Below, piece after piece: positions 24,159 through 31,795 of a stretch of DNA of 56,256 bases. The number at the start of each line of letters is the position of its first letter. Position 1 is the stretch's first letter. A model generated the notes under the pieces. It saw nothing but the letters and a program-made list of their open reading frames with translations. It did no database searches and was not told where the DNA came from. Location of the stretch: contig CAKPJC010000011.1 of NCBI GenBank assembly GCA_934162535.1, positions 1 to 56,256 on the forward strand. Direction: 5' to 3'. The DNA is from an uncultured Clostridia bacterium. GTDB lineage: Bacteria; Bacillota; Clostridia; TANB77; CAG-508. The position numbers and the translations under genes are program-made.

Positions 24159-24175
24159 TTCTTTTCTCCAATTTT

Positions 24176-24394
24176 TTAATTAATAATATCTGTATTTGTC
24201 ATACAATCTTTTTCTATTGATTTTTTTAAATCTTCTTCATCTTGAACATCACTTATTTCATCATTTTTAATTTCGAAAAATACTATGCTTTTTATTTCAT
24301 GATTTATGTATTCAACATATTCCTTTTGCTCTCCTCTTATAGTTTTTAGTCTATAATATTCTTTTCCTTTATAATTTATCTTATCCTGTATCAT
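24176..24394 (-). CDS. Small acidic protein of unknown function
   Basis: 72 residues from the ATG at 24394 (GGAGG four bases upstream). It begins with a short beta-type segment (YKGKEYYRLKTIRGEQKEYV, then SIVFFEIKNDE) followed by an acidic tail. No family is recognised; similar beta-rich small proteins accompany accessory genes in gut clostridia. It is the first gene of the operon that continues with the two HExxH proteins and KIP member C, with a 17-base gap to 22506-24158. Confidence 0.5.
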   Translation of the reverse strand: MIQDKINYKGKEYYRLKTIRGEQKEYVEYINHEIKSIVFFEIKNDEISDVQDEEDLKKSIEKDCMTNTDIIN

Positions 24395-24463
24395 AGTTCC
24401 TCCAATCATATAATCAAATAAAGAACAATTCACAAAAACTCTTTATTCTCTTATACATAAAAA

Positions 24464-24482
24464 CTTCTCTTTTTCAGAGAAG
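24464..24482 (-). terminator. Terminator after the winged-helix protein gene
   Basis: CTTCTCT (24464-24470) pairs with AGAGAAG (24476-24482). A T run follows on the minus strand. It separates this gene from the HExxH operon. Confidence 0.6.
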
Positions 24483-24489
24483 CTTCTTT

Positions 24490-25431
24490 TTATATTCCTA
24501 ATATTTTAACCTCAACATTATACATTTTATATTTTTTTGTTTCTTCATCTATTCTAAATTCTATTAATGTATTTTCCAGTGTTTCTTGGTTTTGTCTTAG
24601 GTCTGTTGTGAAATATAATTTTATTTTTGATATTTCTAGTTTGTTTTTTACTATTTCTTTGAATGCTTCTACTGTATGCTTGTCGTCTTCACATACAAAT
24701 ATTAATTGTGGCAGTGAAGAATATCCAGAATCCCCTGGCACAAAGTTTTCATAGAATTCTTTGTACATTGTCATTTTGTCTACTAATTTCTTCTTCCAAT
24801 CTGGTTCTCTTCTTATTACTTCAAATAAAAATACTATTGATTTATTATTTTTGGTAAGTTTCACAGAGCCCCCTGTTGCTTTAAATGTTTTTCCCATAAT
24901 TTTAGCAGTTAATGATGGTTTTACTACATAACTGTCTAATGCTTTTACTTTCCTTAAATATGCTATTAGTGTTTGATTCCCTGCTAGTCTCTTTTTTATC
25001 ATTGCAACTGGTTTTACATTATCTGTTTGTTGCCATTTACATTCTATTTCTTTTGATGTTAATAAATATTTTCCCATTTTCTCTAAGCAATATATTCTAT
25101 ATATTCCTTTTCCTTCTTCTGAAGTGAAGTAGTATCTTGTTAATATTTTTGATTTTACTAGTTGCTCTAATTTGTTATTTAATTTATCTTGTGACTTTAG
25201 GTCATATCCTTTTAATTCTAACATTTGATATATTTGTCTTGATGTTATAAATTCAAATTCATTTACTAATTCTAATATTGCAAAGTGTATTTCTGTTATA
25301 TGCCCTATGTTTATTTTGTGTATTATTTGATTCATAGATACATATCCATCTTTTCCATCAAATGTTTTTATTTCTCCTTCTCTTATTGCAAATGGTGATA
25401 TTTGCGCTTTGATTTGGTTATCTTCAACCAT
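24490..25431 (-). CDS. Winged-helix protein, replication-relaxation-like
   Basis: A 313-residue protein. Residues about 40-110 (FAILELVNEFEFITSRQIYQ, then KLEQLVKSKILTRYYF) look like a winged helix-turn-helix of the replication-relaxation type (PF13814-like), a family common on plasmids and conjugative elements. The C-terminal part (IVFLFEVIRREPDWKKKL, LIFVCEDDKHTVEAF) resembles the alpha/beta half of such proteins. AGGAGG precedes the ATG. It lacks mobilisation genes nearby, so it may be chromosomal or a relic. The role is inferred; confidence is moderate. Confidence 0.5.
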   Translation of the reverse strand: MVEDNQIKAQISPFAIREGEIKTFDGKDGYVSMNQIIHKINIGHITEIHFAILELVNEFEFITSRQIYQMLELKGYDLKSQDKLNNKLEQLVKSKILTRYYFTSEEGKGIYRIYCLEKMGKYLLTSKEIECKWQQTDNVKPVAMIKKRLAGNQTLIAYLRKVKALDSYVVKPSLTAKIMGKTFKATGGSVKLTKNNKSIVFLFEVIRREPDWKKKLVDKMTMYKEFYENFVPGDSGYSSLPQLIFVCEDDKHTVEAFKEIVKNKLEISKIKLYFTTDLRQNQETLENTLIEFRIDEETKKYKMYNVEVKILGI

Positions 25432-25454
25432 TTCAATCCCTCCTTATAATTTAA

Positions 25455-25910
25455 TTAAACTATAACTAATTTTACTTTTTTCTTCTCTGGTATTATTTTT
25501 TTTATACATACATCTACTGTTTCTCCATATTTTAGGTCTTCTGTATATTCTGTCATTCCAACAAGGTTTGGTGTTAATTCTATAAAGACTCCGTTTTTTC
25601 TTTTTTCAGTGTCTCTTACTATTCCTTTTACTTTCATTCCTTCTTTGAATTTTTCTATGTTTTCTTCCCATGTTCCTAAACAGTCTTTATATGATAAGTT
25701 CACTCTCCCAGTCTCTTCGTCAATAGATTTTATCATACATTTTACTTTTTGTCCAACTTTCACTCTTTCTTTAGGTGATTTTATTCTTACTACTGATAAA
25801 TCTTCTATAAATGCTAGTCCAACAGGTCCATCTTCTATTTCTATAAATGCCCCATATGGCTTTATTCCTGTGACTGTTCCATCAACTATTTGTCCTTTTT
25901 TTATATCCAT
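25455..25910 (-). CDS. S1-domain RNA-binding protein
   Basis: A 151-residue protein of two S1/OB folds: residues 1-75 (IVDGTVTGIKPYGAFIEI, then VKCMIKSIDEETGRVNLSYK) and about 90-151 (KVKGIVRDTEKRKNGVFIEL). The second copy lacks the usual second RNA-binding half. Proteins of this size (YugI/CvfD-like) modulate translation or stress response in Firmicutes. AGGAG precedes the ATG. It lies 23 bases upstream of the winged-helix gene and may share its transcript. Confidence 0.8.
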   Translation of the reverse strand: MDIKKGQIVDGTVTGIKPYGAFIEIEDGPVGLAFIEDLSVVRIKSPKERVKVGQKVKCMIKSIDEETGRVNLSYKDCLGTWEENIEKFKEGMKVKGIVRDTEKRKNGVFIELTPNLVGMTEYTEDLKYGETVDVCIKKIIPEKKKVKLVIV

Positions 25911-26012
25911 TTCTATCTCCTTCTTCTTTCGTTTAGCTTTATTATATATGTTTTGCTTTTGTTTTTCAATGTATTTTTGAATTTTTTCTAAAATTTGTAT
26001 ATTTTACTTTAT

Positions 26013-26735
26013 TTATTTTTCATTAATTAATTTGTTTACTTCGTTTTGTGAAAGATATCTCCATTTTCCTAGTGGTATGTCTTTTACTCCTATAAATCCT
26101 ATTTTACTTCTATGTAGTGCTATTACATTTCTTCCAATTGATTCACACATTTTTCTTACTTGCCTGTTTTTTCCTTCATGTATTGTTATTTCAATTCTTG
26201 ATATGTTTTTTTCTTCATCTGTTTTTAGTATTTTTACTTTTGCTGGTTTTGTAATATATCCCTCTATTTCAACACCATTTCTCAGTTTTTCTACTTCTTC
26301 TTGTTTTATTATTCCTTTTACTGTCGCATTATATGTTTTGTTTATTTCATGTTTTGGATGTGTTATTTTATATACAAATTCTCCATCGTTTGTTAATATT
26401 AATGCACCTGATGTATACATGTCAAGTCTTCCAACAGGTACAATTCTTTCTTTTACTTTTACTAAGTCCAAAACTGTATCTCTTCCAAATTGGTCATCTG
26501 CTGTTGTTACATAACCTATAGGTTTATTTAATAGTATATATACATGCTTTTCTTCTCTTTTTACTTTTTTACCATTATATTCTATTATATCTTTTTGTGG
26601 ATTTACTTTTGTTCCAAGTTCTGTTGTTATTTCTCCATTTACTTTTATTTTACCTTGTGCTATATACTCTTCACATTTTCTTCTTGATGCTATTCCACAT
26701 TCAGCTAAATATTTTTGTAATCTTATTTCTTCCAT
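26013..26735 (-). CDS. rluB: 23S rRNA pseudouridine synthase RluB
   Basis: A 240-residue pseudouridine synthase of the RsuA/RluB group, modifying 23S rRNA helix 89 (position 2605 in E. coli numbering). The N-terminal S4 domain (RLQKYLAECGIASRRKCEEY) is followed by the catalytic domain. The catalytic Asp is in VGRLDMYTSGALILTNDG; KPIGYVTT and EGKNRQVRKM match the family. AAAGGA precedes the ATG. It is separated by 140 bases from rluD, with a plus-strand hairpin between. Confidence 0.88.
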   Translation of the reverse strand: MEEIRLQKYLAECGIASRRKCEEYIAQGKIKVNGEITTELGTKVNPQKDIIEYNGKKVKREEKHVYILLNKPIGYVTTADDQFGRDTVLDLVKVKERIVPVGRLDMYTSGALILTNDGEFVYKITHPKHEINKTYNATVKGIIKQEEVEKLRNGVEIEGYITKPAKVKILKTDEEKNISRIEITIHEGKNRQVRKMCESIGRNVIALHRSKIGFIGVKDIPLGKWRYLSQNEVNKLINEK

Positions 26736-26832
26736 TTTTTATATTTCCTTTATTAAACAAGTTATATTAATTATTTGATTTGCATAATATATATTAATTC
26801 CTTTTACTTTTTAAAAGGCTTTATATAGATCT

Positions 26833-26855
26833 CCCGGCAAGTTCCTCTTGTCGGG
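26833..26855 (+). terminator. Orphan plus-strand hairpin between rluD and rluB
   Basis: CCCGGCAAG (26833-26841) pairs with CTTGTCGGG (26847-26855) with one G.T, followed by TTTTATAA on the plus strand. Both neighbouring genes are on the minus strand, so it may end a small RNA transcript. Confidence 0.45.
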
Positions 26856-26878
26856 TTTTATAATTATTGTGCATTTTC

Positions 26879-27787
26879 TTATCTTTGGTCTAAAGTATTT
26901 ATTATTTCTTGAAAGTACTGTGGCAGTGGTGCTTCTAACTCCATTTTTTTACCTGTTATTGGATGTACAAATTCTAGTTTCTTTGCATGTAAGCATTGCC
27001 CTTGAACATTAAATTCGTTTTTCCCATTTGAATATGTTGTATCTCCTATTATTGGATAACCTATATATGAAAGATGTACACGTATTTGATGCGTTCTCCC
27101 TGTTTCAATATTAACTTCTACTAATGTGTATTTGTCATACCTTTTTAATACTTTTATATGTGTTATTGCATTTTTTCCCTTTTTGTTTACTGCCATTTTC
27201 TTTCTATCAGACGTACTTCTTCCTATTGGCATGTCTATGGTTGCCTCATTTTCTTTTATTATTCCTCTTACAAGTGCTATATATGTTTTTTTGACCTCAT
27301 GATTTTTTATCTGTTCACTAACATTTACATGTGCTTCATCATTTTTGGCTATTATTAATAACCCTGATGTGTCTTTATCAAGTCTATGAACTATTCCTGG
27401 TCTTATTTCTCCACCTATTCCTGATAATGAGTCTTTACATATTGCCATTATTGCATTTACTAATGTTCCGTCCGGATTTCCATTTGCAGGATGTACAACC
27501 ATACCTTTTGGCTTGTTTACTACTATAATATCATCGTCCTCATATATGATGTCTACTGGTATGTTTTGTGCTTTTAGTTTTATGTCTTTCGCTTCCTGCT
27601 TTTCTATTGTTATAATATCTCCTTCATTTATTTTATATGCTACTTTCTGCTTTTTATTGTTTACTAATATCTCTCCATTTTTTATTAGTTTTTCTGCAAA
27701 TGTTCTCGTTATTTTTTCACTCTTATTTGCTATATATGAGTCTAATCTTTTTCCTTTTTCTTCTTTTTCTACTATATATTTTTCCAT
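26879..27787 (-). CDS. rluD: 23S rRNA pseudouridine synthase RluD
   Basis: A 302-residue enzyme acting on the loop of 23S helix 69 (positions 1911/1915/1917 in E. coli). An N-terminal S4 domain (RLDSYIANKSEKITRTFAEK) precedes the catalytic domain, with the active Asp in HRLDKDTSGLLIIAK. ETGRTHQIRVHLSYIGYPI is the family signature. AGGAG is close to the ATG. It follows the membrane-protein gene by 16 bases and probably shares its transcript. Confidence 0.9.
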   Translation of the reverse strand: MEKYIVEKEEKGKRLDSYIANKSEKITRTFAEKLIKNGEILVNNKKQKVAYKINEGDIITIEKQEAKDIKLKAQNIPVDIIYEDDDIIVVNKPKGMVVHPANGNPDGTLVNAIMAICKDSLSGIGGEIRPGIVHRLDKDTSGLLIIAKNDEAHVNVSEQIKNHEVKKTYIALVRGIIKENEATIDMPIGRSTSDRKKMAVNKKGKNAITHIKVLKRYDKYTLVEVNIETGRTHQIRVHLSYIGYPIIGDTTYSNGKNEFNVQGQCLHAKKLEFVHPITGKKMELEAPLPQYFQEIINTLDQR

Positions 27788-27803
27788 AATTCTCCTAACA
27801 CTA

Positions 27804-29330
27804 TTATTTTTCTATTTCATAAAATACAAAATAATCATCTTGTTTTAGTAACTTATAATTTTTTAGTTCTGCATTTTTTATTATCATGTTTATTTTTGAA
27901 TCTTTATATAATATTACATGTGTTATATCATATTTTTTGAATGTATCTTCAAAATAAACTTCAAGATTATCACATTCTATAAAGTCTGTGAATACATTTA
28001 CACCTTTATTAAATACCGGATCATATAAATCTGCTCTTGAGTCTATAAATACTGGTATTCCTCTATATAATAAGTAGCTTCCATAATTATATTGATTATA
28101 TAATCTTACATTTGTAAAATCATTGTTGAAATATTCTATAATGAAGTTACTCATTTCAACAGGATATGATTTTTCGTCAACATATGGTGTTCCTATTTTA
28201 GGTTTCATTGTATATAAACTTAATAGTAATGCAACTATAGTTATTAGTGGTACACCTATTTTGTTTACAAACATATCTATTAGTTTTTTATCTGTTTGTT
28301 CATCTCCATTTGAAAACCATTCATATACCAATTTATTTACTATTGGTAAACCCATTATTATTAACATTGTTGATTGTCTCTTTGAGTAGAATGTTAATGC
28401 TATTAGTCCTGCTAACATAAATAAGTCACTTAATTTTATTTTTACTTTTGTGAATGTTAATACCGTTAGTGTTACAATTAATATTACAAGTACATTAATG
28501 TTACTGAATAATACTAATGGCTGATGTTCATTTATGCTTTGAGTTGTTGTACCTGCCATTGTTTTTAATAAGTATGTGTAAGGTGTTGAGCCTAATGGTG
28601 TCAATAAACCTGTAAATATACATATTATCATTATCAGTATTAGTGTTTTGGCTCCTTCTCTCCTTGGAATTATTATTTTATAATCTTCTCTTATTTCTTT
28701 TCCATATTTTTTTGACATTTTTTCTTCAATTATTCTTACCATATATTCTGCAATATATGGTAAACCTAATATGAAAAAGAATGGCCATCCTGCAACATGT
28801 AGATTTGCTATTAATATTGATATTATTATTATTGGTATTCCATATTTCTTATTGTTTGTGTCTACTAATTTTTCAATAAAGAATAATTCTAATGCAAATA
28901 ATATAAATGTAACTAACTGTGCTCTTGCTGTTATAAAGTCTTTTAACATATACATTGATGCCATTGCAATTATAAATGATAAAAATTGATTTTTTGCTAT
29001 TTTTCTGTTTATCCTATATATTGTAATTCCTAATATTGCAGCAAGTATACATGTTACTACATATATTCCTGTCATTTGTCCCATATTGTTATATATTAAA
29101 TATGTTAATGTGTCATATAACCAATGAGGATATGTGTATTCTAATCCACTATGCCATGAAAAGTGTTCAAGCATATCCACATTCTCTGTCTGTGTTATTA
29201 GTTCTCCTATTTTTATTGTGTAAAACGTGTCATTTTGCAGTGTTCTTGGTGTTAATGTTATACTATATATAGCAATTAGTATTATTGCTAATATTTCAAA
29301 TATCTTTTGTTTGCTAATTTTATTTTTCAT
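27804..29330 (-). CDS. Polytopic membrane protein, GT-C glycosyltransferase-like
   Basis: A 508-residue protein with about 11 hydrophobic helices and a C-terminal soluble part. The layout resembles GT-C/GT39-type membrane glycosyltransferases: an early extracellular loop with the acidic ENVDMLEHFSW, and a late YNYGSYLLYRGIPVFIDSRA, which I recognise from large families of uncharacterised GT-C-like proteins. Donor and acceptor are not known. The start at 29330 (ATG) has GGGGG upstream. It is directly upstream of rluD. Confidence 0.6.
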   Translation of the reverse strand: MKNKISKQKIFEILAIILIAIYSITLTPRTLQNDTFYTIKIGELITQTENVDMLEHFSWHSGLEYTYPHWLYDTLTYLIYNNMGQMTGIYVVTCILAAILGITIYRINRKIAKNQFLSFIIAMASMYMLKDFITARAQLVTFILFALELFFIEKLVDTNNKKYGIPIIIISILIANLHVAGWPFFFILGLPYIAEYMVRIIEEKMSKKYGKEIREDYKIIIPRREGAKTLILIMIICIFTGLLTPLGSTPYTYLLKTMAGTTTQSINEHQPLVLFSNINVLVILIVTLTVLTFTKVKIKLSDLFMLAGLIALTFYSKRQSTMLIIMGLPIVNKLVYEWFSNGDEQTDKKLIDMFVNKIGVPLITIVALLLSLYTMKPKIGTPYVDEKSYPVEMSNFIIEYFNNDFTNVRLYNQYNYGSYLLYRGIPVFIDSRADLYDPVFNKGVNVFTDFIECDNLEVYFEDTFKKYDITHVILYKDSKINMIIKNAELKNYKLLKQDDYFVFYEIEK

Positions 29331-29376
29331 TTTTACCCCCACATTTTTGTTTTGGTTTTCGTCTTTTTATTATATC

Positions 29377-29416
29377 AAAAAAAGTTTGAAAATAATAGTA
29401 TTTCCAAACTTTTTTT
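29377..29416. terminator. Bidirectional terminator between ssb-like and membrane protein genes
   Basis: AAAAAAAGTTTG (29377-29388) pairs with CAAACTTTTTTT (29405-29416). Confidence 0.8.
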
Positions 29417-29442
29417 ATTTTATAGGATTTTAGTATGCTTTT

Positions 29443-30144
29443 TTATACAGCTTCTTGATCTGCTGTCTCTTCTTTATTTTCTGTTCCTTCTTCATTTATT
29501 AGTTCTAAGCTACATATTGATACTTCATATGCTACTTTTATTTCTGATGTTCCATCTTCATATTTCTTTTCATATTGTCTTGATTGTACTCTACCTACTA
29601 TTTTTACTTGTGAGCCAACTTCTAAGTTTTGGCAGAATCTTGCATTTCTTCCCCATGCTATTGTTGGTATATAGTCTGATTTGTTGTATGCTCTGTTTAC
29701 TGCTAATAGTAAGTCTGCAATTTCTCTTCCAAATGGTGTTTGTCTGTAAATTGGTTTTTTACATACAAATCCAATAAGTACAACTTCGTTTGTTGTTTCT
29801 TCTTTTTTTACTATTTCATTCTCTACTTGTTCTTGAACTTCTTCAAGTTCTTCTATGTCTTTTGCAAACACTGTTAATATTAGTTTGTTTCTTTCATTTT
29901 CGTAACTATTGTATGATCTGAATTGCCCTTTTATTAATAGTTTTTTACCTTCTGCTAACATTTCATCAGTTATTAATCTTTCTGATACTGTTATTGGTAT
30001 GATGTCTGCATTTCCACTTAAACGTGGTATTGATAAGTTAAATGTGTAAAACTTCTCTCCATAAATTTCATGGCTAAATCTTTTTTCGCCTGTTACTTTC
30101 CCTACTAATGTTAAGTAGTTGTTTTCTAAATAATTTGTATCCAA
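29443..30144 (-). CDS. Tandem-OB single-stranded DNA-binding protein
   Basis: A 233-residue SSB-family protein with two OB domains. The first, at residues 1-100, has YLTLVGKVTGE and FYTFNLSIPRLS. The second, at about 120-215, has VVLIGFVCKKPIYRQTPFG and YIPTIAWGRNARFCQNL. The usual acidic C-terminal tip (DDDIPF) is absent; the end is EETADQEAV, acidic but without the Phe. It may be a second SSB with fewer partner contacts. The start is TTG at 30144, with AGGGAGG eight bases away. Promoter at 30226-30254. Confidence 0.8.
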   Translation of the reverse strand: MDTNYLENNYLTLVGKVTGEKRFSHEIYGEKFYTFNLSIPRLSGNADIIPITVSERLITDEMLAEGKKLLIKGQFRSYNSYENERNKLILTVFAKDIEELEEVQEQVENEIVKKEETTNEVVLIGFVCKKPIYRQTPFGREIADLLLAVNRAYNKSDYIPTIAWGRNARFCQNLEVGSQVKIVGRVQSRQYEKKYEDGTSEIKVAYEVSICSLELINEEGTENKEETADQEAV

Positions 30145-30225
30145 TTTTATTTCCTCCCTACCTTTTTTATTTATCGATTGTAATTCTCTTTTTGCTTTTT
30201 TTATTTAAAATTTTCTACATTTTTT

Positions 30226-30254
30226 ATTATACTATATTTTTTTGGTTTTGTCTA
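30226..30254 (-). promoter_or_regulatory. Promoter of the SSB gene
   Basis: On the minus strand, TAGACA (30254-30249), 17 bases, TATAAT (30231-30226). Confidence 0.65.
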
Positions 30255-30322
30255 CATAAAAAGTTATTTTTTTCTACTTTTTTGCCGTTTTTTCTTAATT
30301 TTAGGTCGTTTTCGGGTCTTTT

Positions 30323-30808
30323 TTATAGATTATGGAGTTCTTTTGTTATAAAAATTATTAAATTTGTATATGTTTTCTTACTCTTTGGGTCATTTATTTC
30401 TACTTCTTTGGCTTCAATTATTTCATCATTTTCCTTTTTTATATTTCTTTGTACACATATCATCATCTTCTCTTCTTTTATACTTGATATAGTTATTGTA
30501 GCTTTAGAATTAAATCCATATGTTATTAATTTTATTGGTTTTTGTATTTTTAGTTCTTTTAGAAAATCTATTTCCATGTCAGCATTTACAATCATGTATT
30601 TTGTATTTACTATAATGTCATTCATATATTTATATTCTTCTTTTTTTAGTTTTATGTTTTTCATTACTATTATTTCATCAAATTTTACGTTTTTTATGTT
30701 TCTTATACTTTCTTCATTTATGTTTATTATTTTGATATTATTGTCTGCAATAATTCTTTTTATTTCTTGAACATCTTTATTGTTTGCAATCATCCCAATT
30801 AATATCAT
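30323..30808 (-). CDS. Conserved hypothetical protein
   Basis: A 161-residue alpha/beta protein. It begins with MILIGMIANNKDVQEIKRII, like a small Rossmann-type start, and has VRNTKYMIVNAD-like and KLITYGFNSKATITISSIKE segments. The latter is reminiscent of the middle region of Mur-ligase-type proteins, but the ATP site is missing, so I assign no activity. AGGAG precedes the ATG. It lies between the SSB gene and the deacetylase gene on the same strand. Confidence 0.55.
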   Translation of the reverse strand: MILIGMIANNKDVQEIKRIIADNNIKIININEESIRNIKNVKFDEIIVMKNIKLKKEEYKYMNDIIVNTKYMIVNADMEIDFLKELKIQKPIKLITYGFNSKATITISSIKEEKMMICVQRNIKKENDEIIEAKEVEINDPKSKKTYTNLIIFITKELHNL

Positions 30809-30862
30809 ATTTTTCTCCTCTTTCTATATGCTATTATCTCCCTTATGTTGCTTTTTATTCTT

Positions 30863-31624
30863 TTATTGCTTTATTTGAGTTCCATTATTGTCTATAGTAT
30901 AATTGTCTTTATAAATCATGTCAGATATTTTTACAATTTCATATCCACTTGATTTTATATTTTTTATTAACATATCCAAGCTTTCAGCAGTGTGTTTTGT
31001 TCCATTATGGCTTAATATTATTGACCCATTTTTTATTTTGTCTTTTATTCTTTGCCACATCTCATCTCCTGTTTTTCCTTCATAGTCCAATGTATCTGTA
31101 TCCCATTGAATTGGGTAATATCCACTTTCTGTTGCCGACTTTATAACAGTATTATTGTATTCTCCATATGGTGTTCTATATAATTCTATTTTCTTTCCTG
31201 TTATTTGTGTTATTTTTTCTGCTCCTTGTTTTATTTCTTCAATGTTTTTTTCCATACTTAATTTTTTTACATGTGGATGTGTGTTACTATGTGTCCCTAT
31301 ATCATGCCCCGCTTCATGTATTTTTTTTACTGCTTCCGGATATTTTTCTGCCCATTCTCCCACAATAAAAAATGTTATTTTTGTGTCATTATTTTTTAGT
31401 ATCTCTAATATCTGGTCTATATCATCTGCATTCCATGCACAGTTCATTGTAAATGCAATCTTTTTTTCTTCTGTTTGTACATTATATATTGGCAAACATC
31501 TTTCTTGTGCAGATGTTGGTATTACTTTTTGACTGTCTATACTGGCTACTCCTATTAATATTGCTACTGTGAGTATCGATACCAAATATGTTTCAATTTT
31601 TTCTTTGTTGAATACTAAGAACAT
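30863..31624 (-). CDS. Polysaccharide deacetylase family protein (PdaB-like), altered motif 1
   Basis: A 253-residue protein with an N-terminal signal anchor (about residues 12-30) and a NodB domain. Four motifs are intact: HSNTHPH, LYRTPYGEY, WDTDTLDY and ILSHNG. Motif 1, usually TFDD or TFDAAWG, reads TMNCAWNADD, so Asn replaces the usual catalytic Asp. Homologues in sporulating Clostridia and Bacillus act on spore-cortex or cell-wall glycans. The activity here may be reduced or lost. GGAGG precedes the ATG. It is divergent from the BspA-like gene. Confidence 0.75.
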   Translation of the reverse strand: MFLVFNKEKIETYLVSILTVAILIGVASIDSQKVIPTSAQERCLPIYNVQTEEKKIAFTMNCAWNADDIDQILEILKNNDTKITFFIVGEWAEKYPEAVKKIHEAGHDIGTHSNTHPHVKKLSMEKNIEEIKQGAEKITQITGKKIELYRTPYGEYNNTVIKSATESGYYPIQWDTDTLDYEGKTGDEMWQRIKDKIKNGSIILSHNGTKHTAESLDMLIKNIKSSGYEIVKISDMIYKDNYTIDNNGTQIKQ

Positions 31625-31731
31625 AAAAAACCTCCAAATTAAAACTTAATATTATATTTAATATTTATGTTTTAATCTGAAGATTATGATTTTATATTTG
31701 ATAATTTATTTAATAAAATTTTTAAAATATA

Positions 31732-31760
31732 TTGAAAAAAATATTAATATAAAATATACT
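31732..31760 (+). promoter_or_regulatory. Promoter of the pilin-like/BspA gene
   Basis: TTGAAA (31732-31737), 17 bases, TATACT (31755-31760). Confidence 0.65.
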
Positions 31761-31795
31761 AAATATGTAAGTTTTAAAAAAGGAGTTTGTAACAA

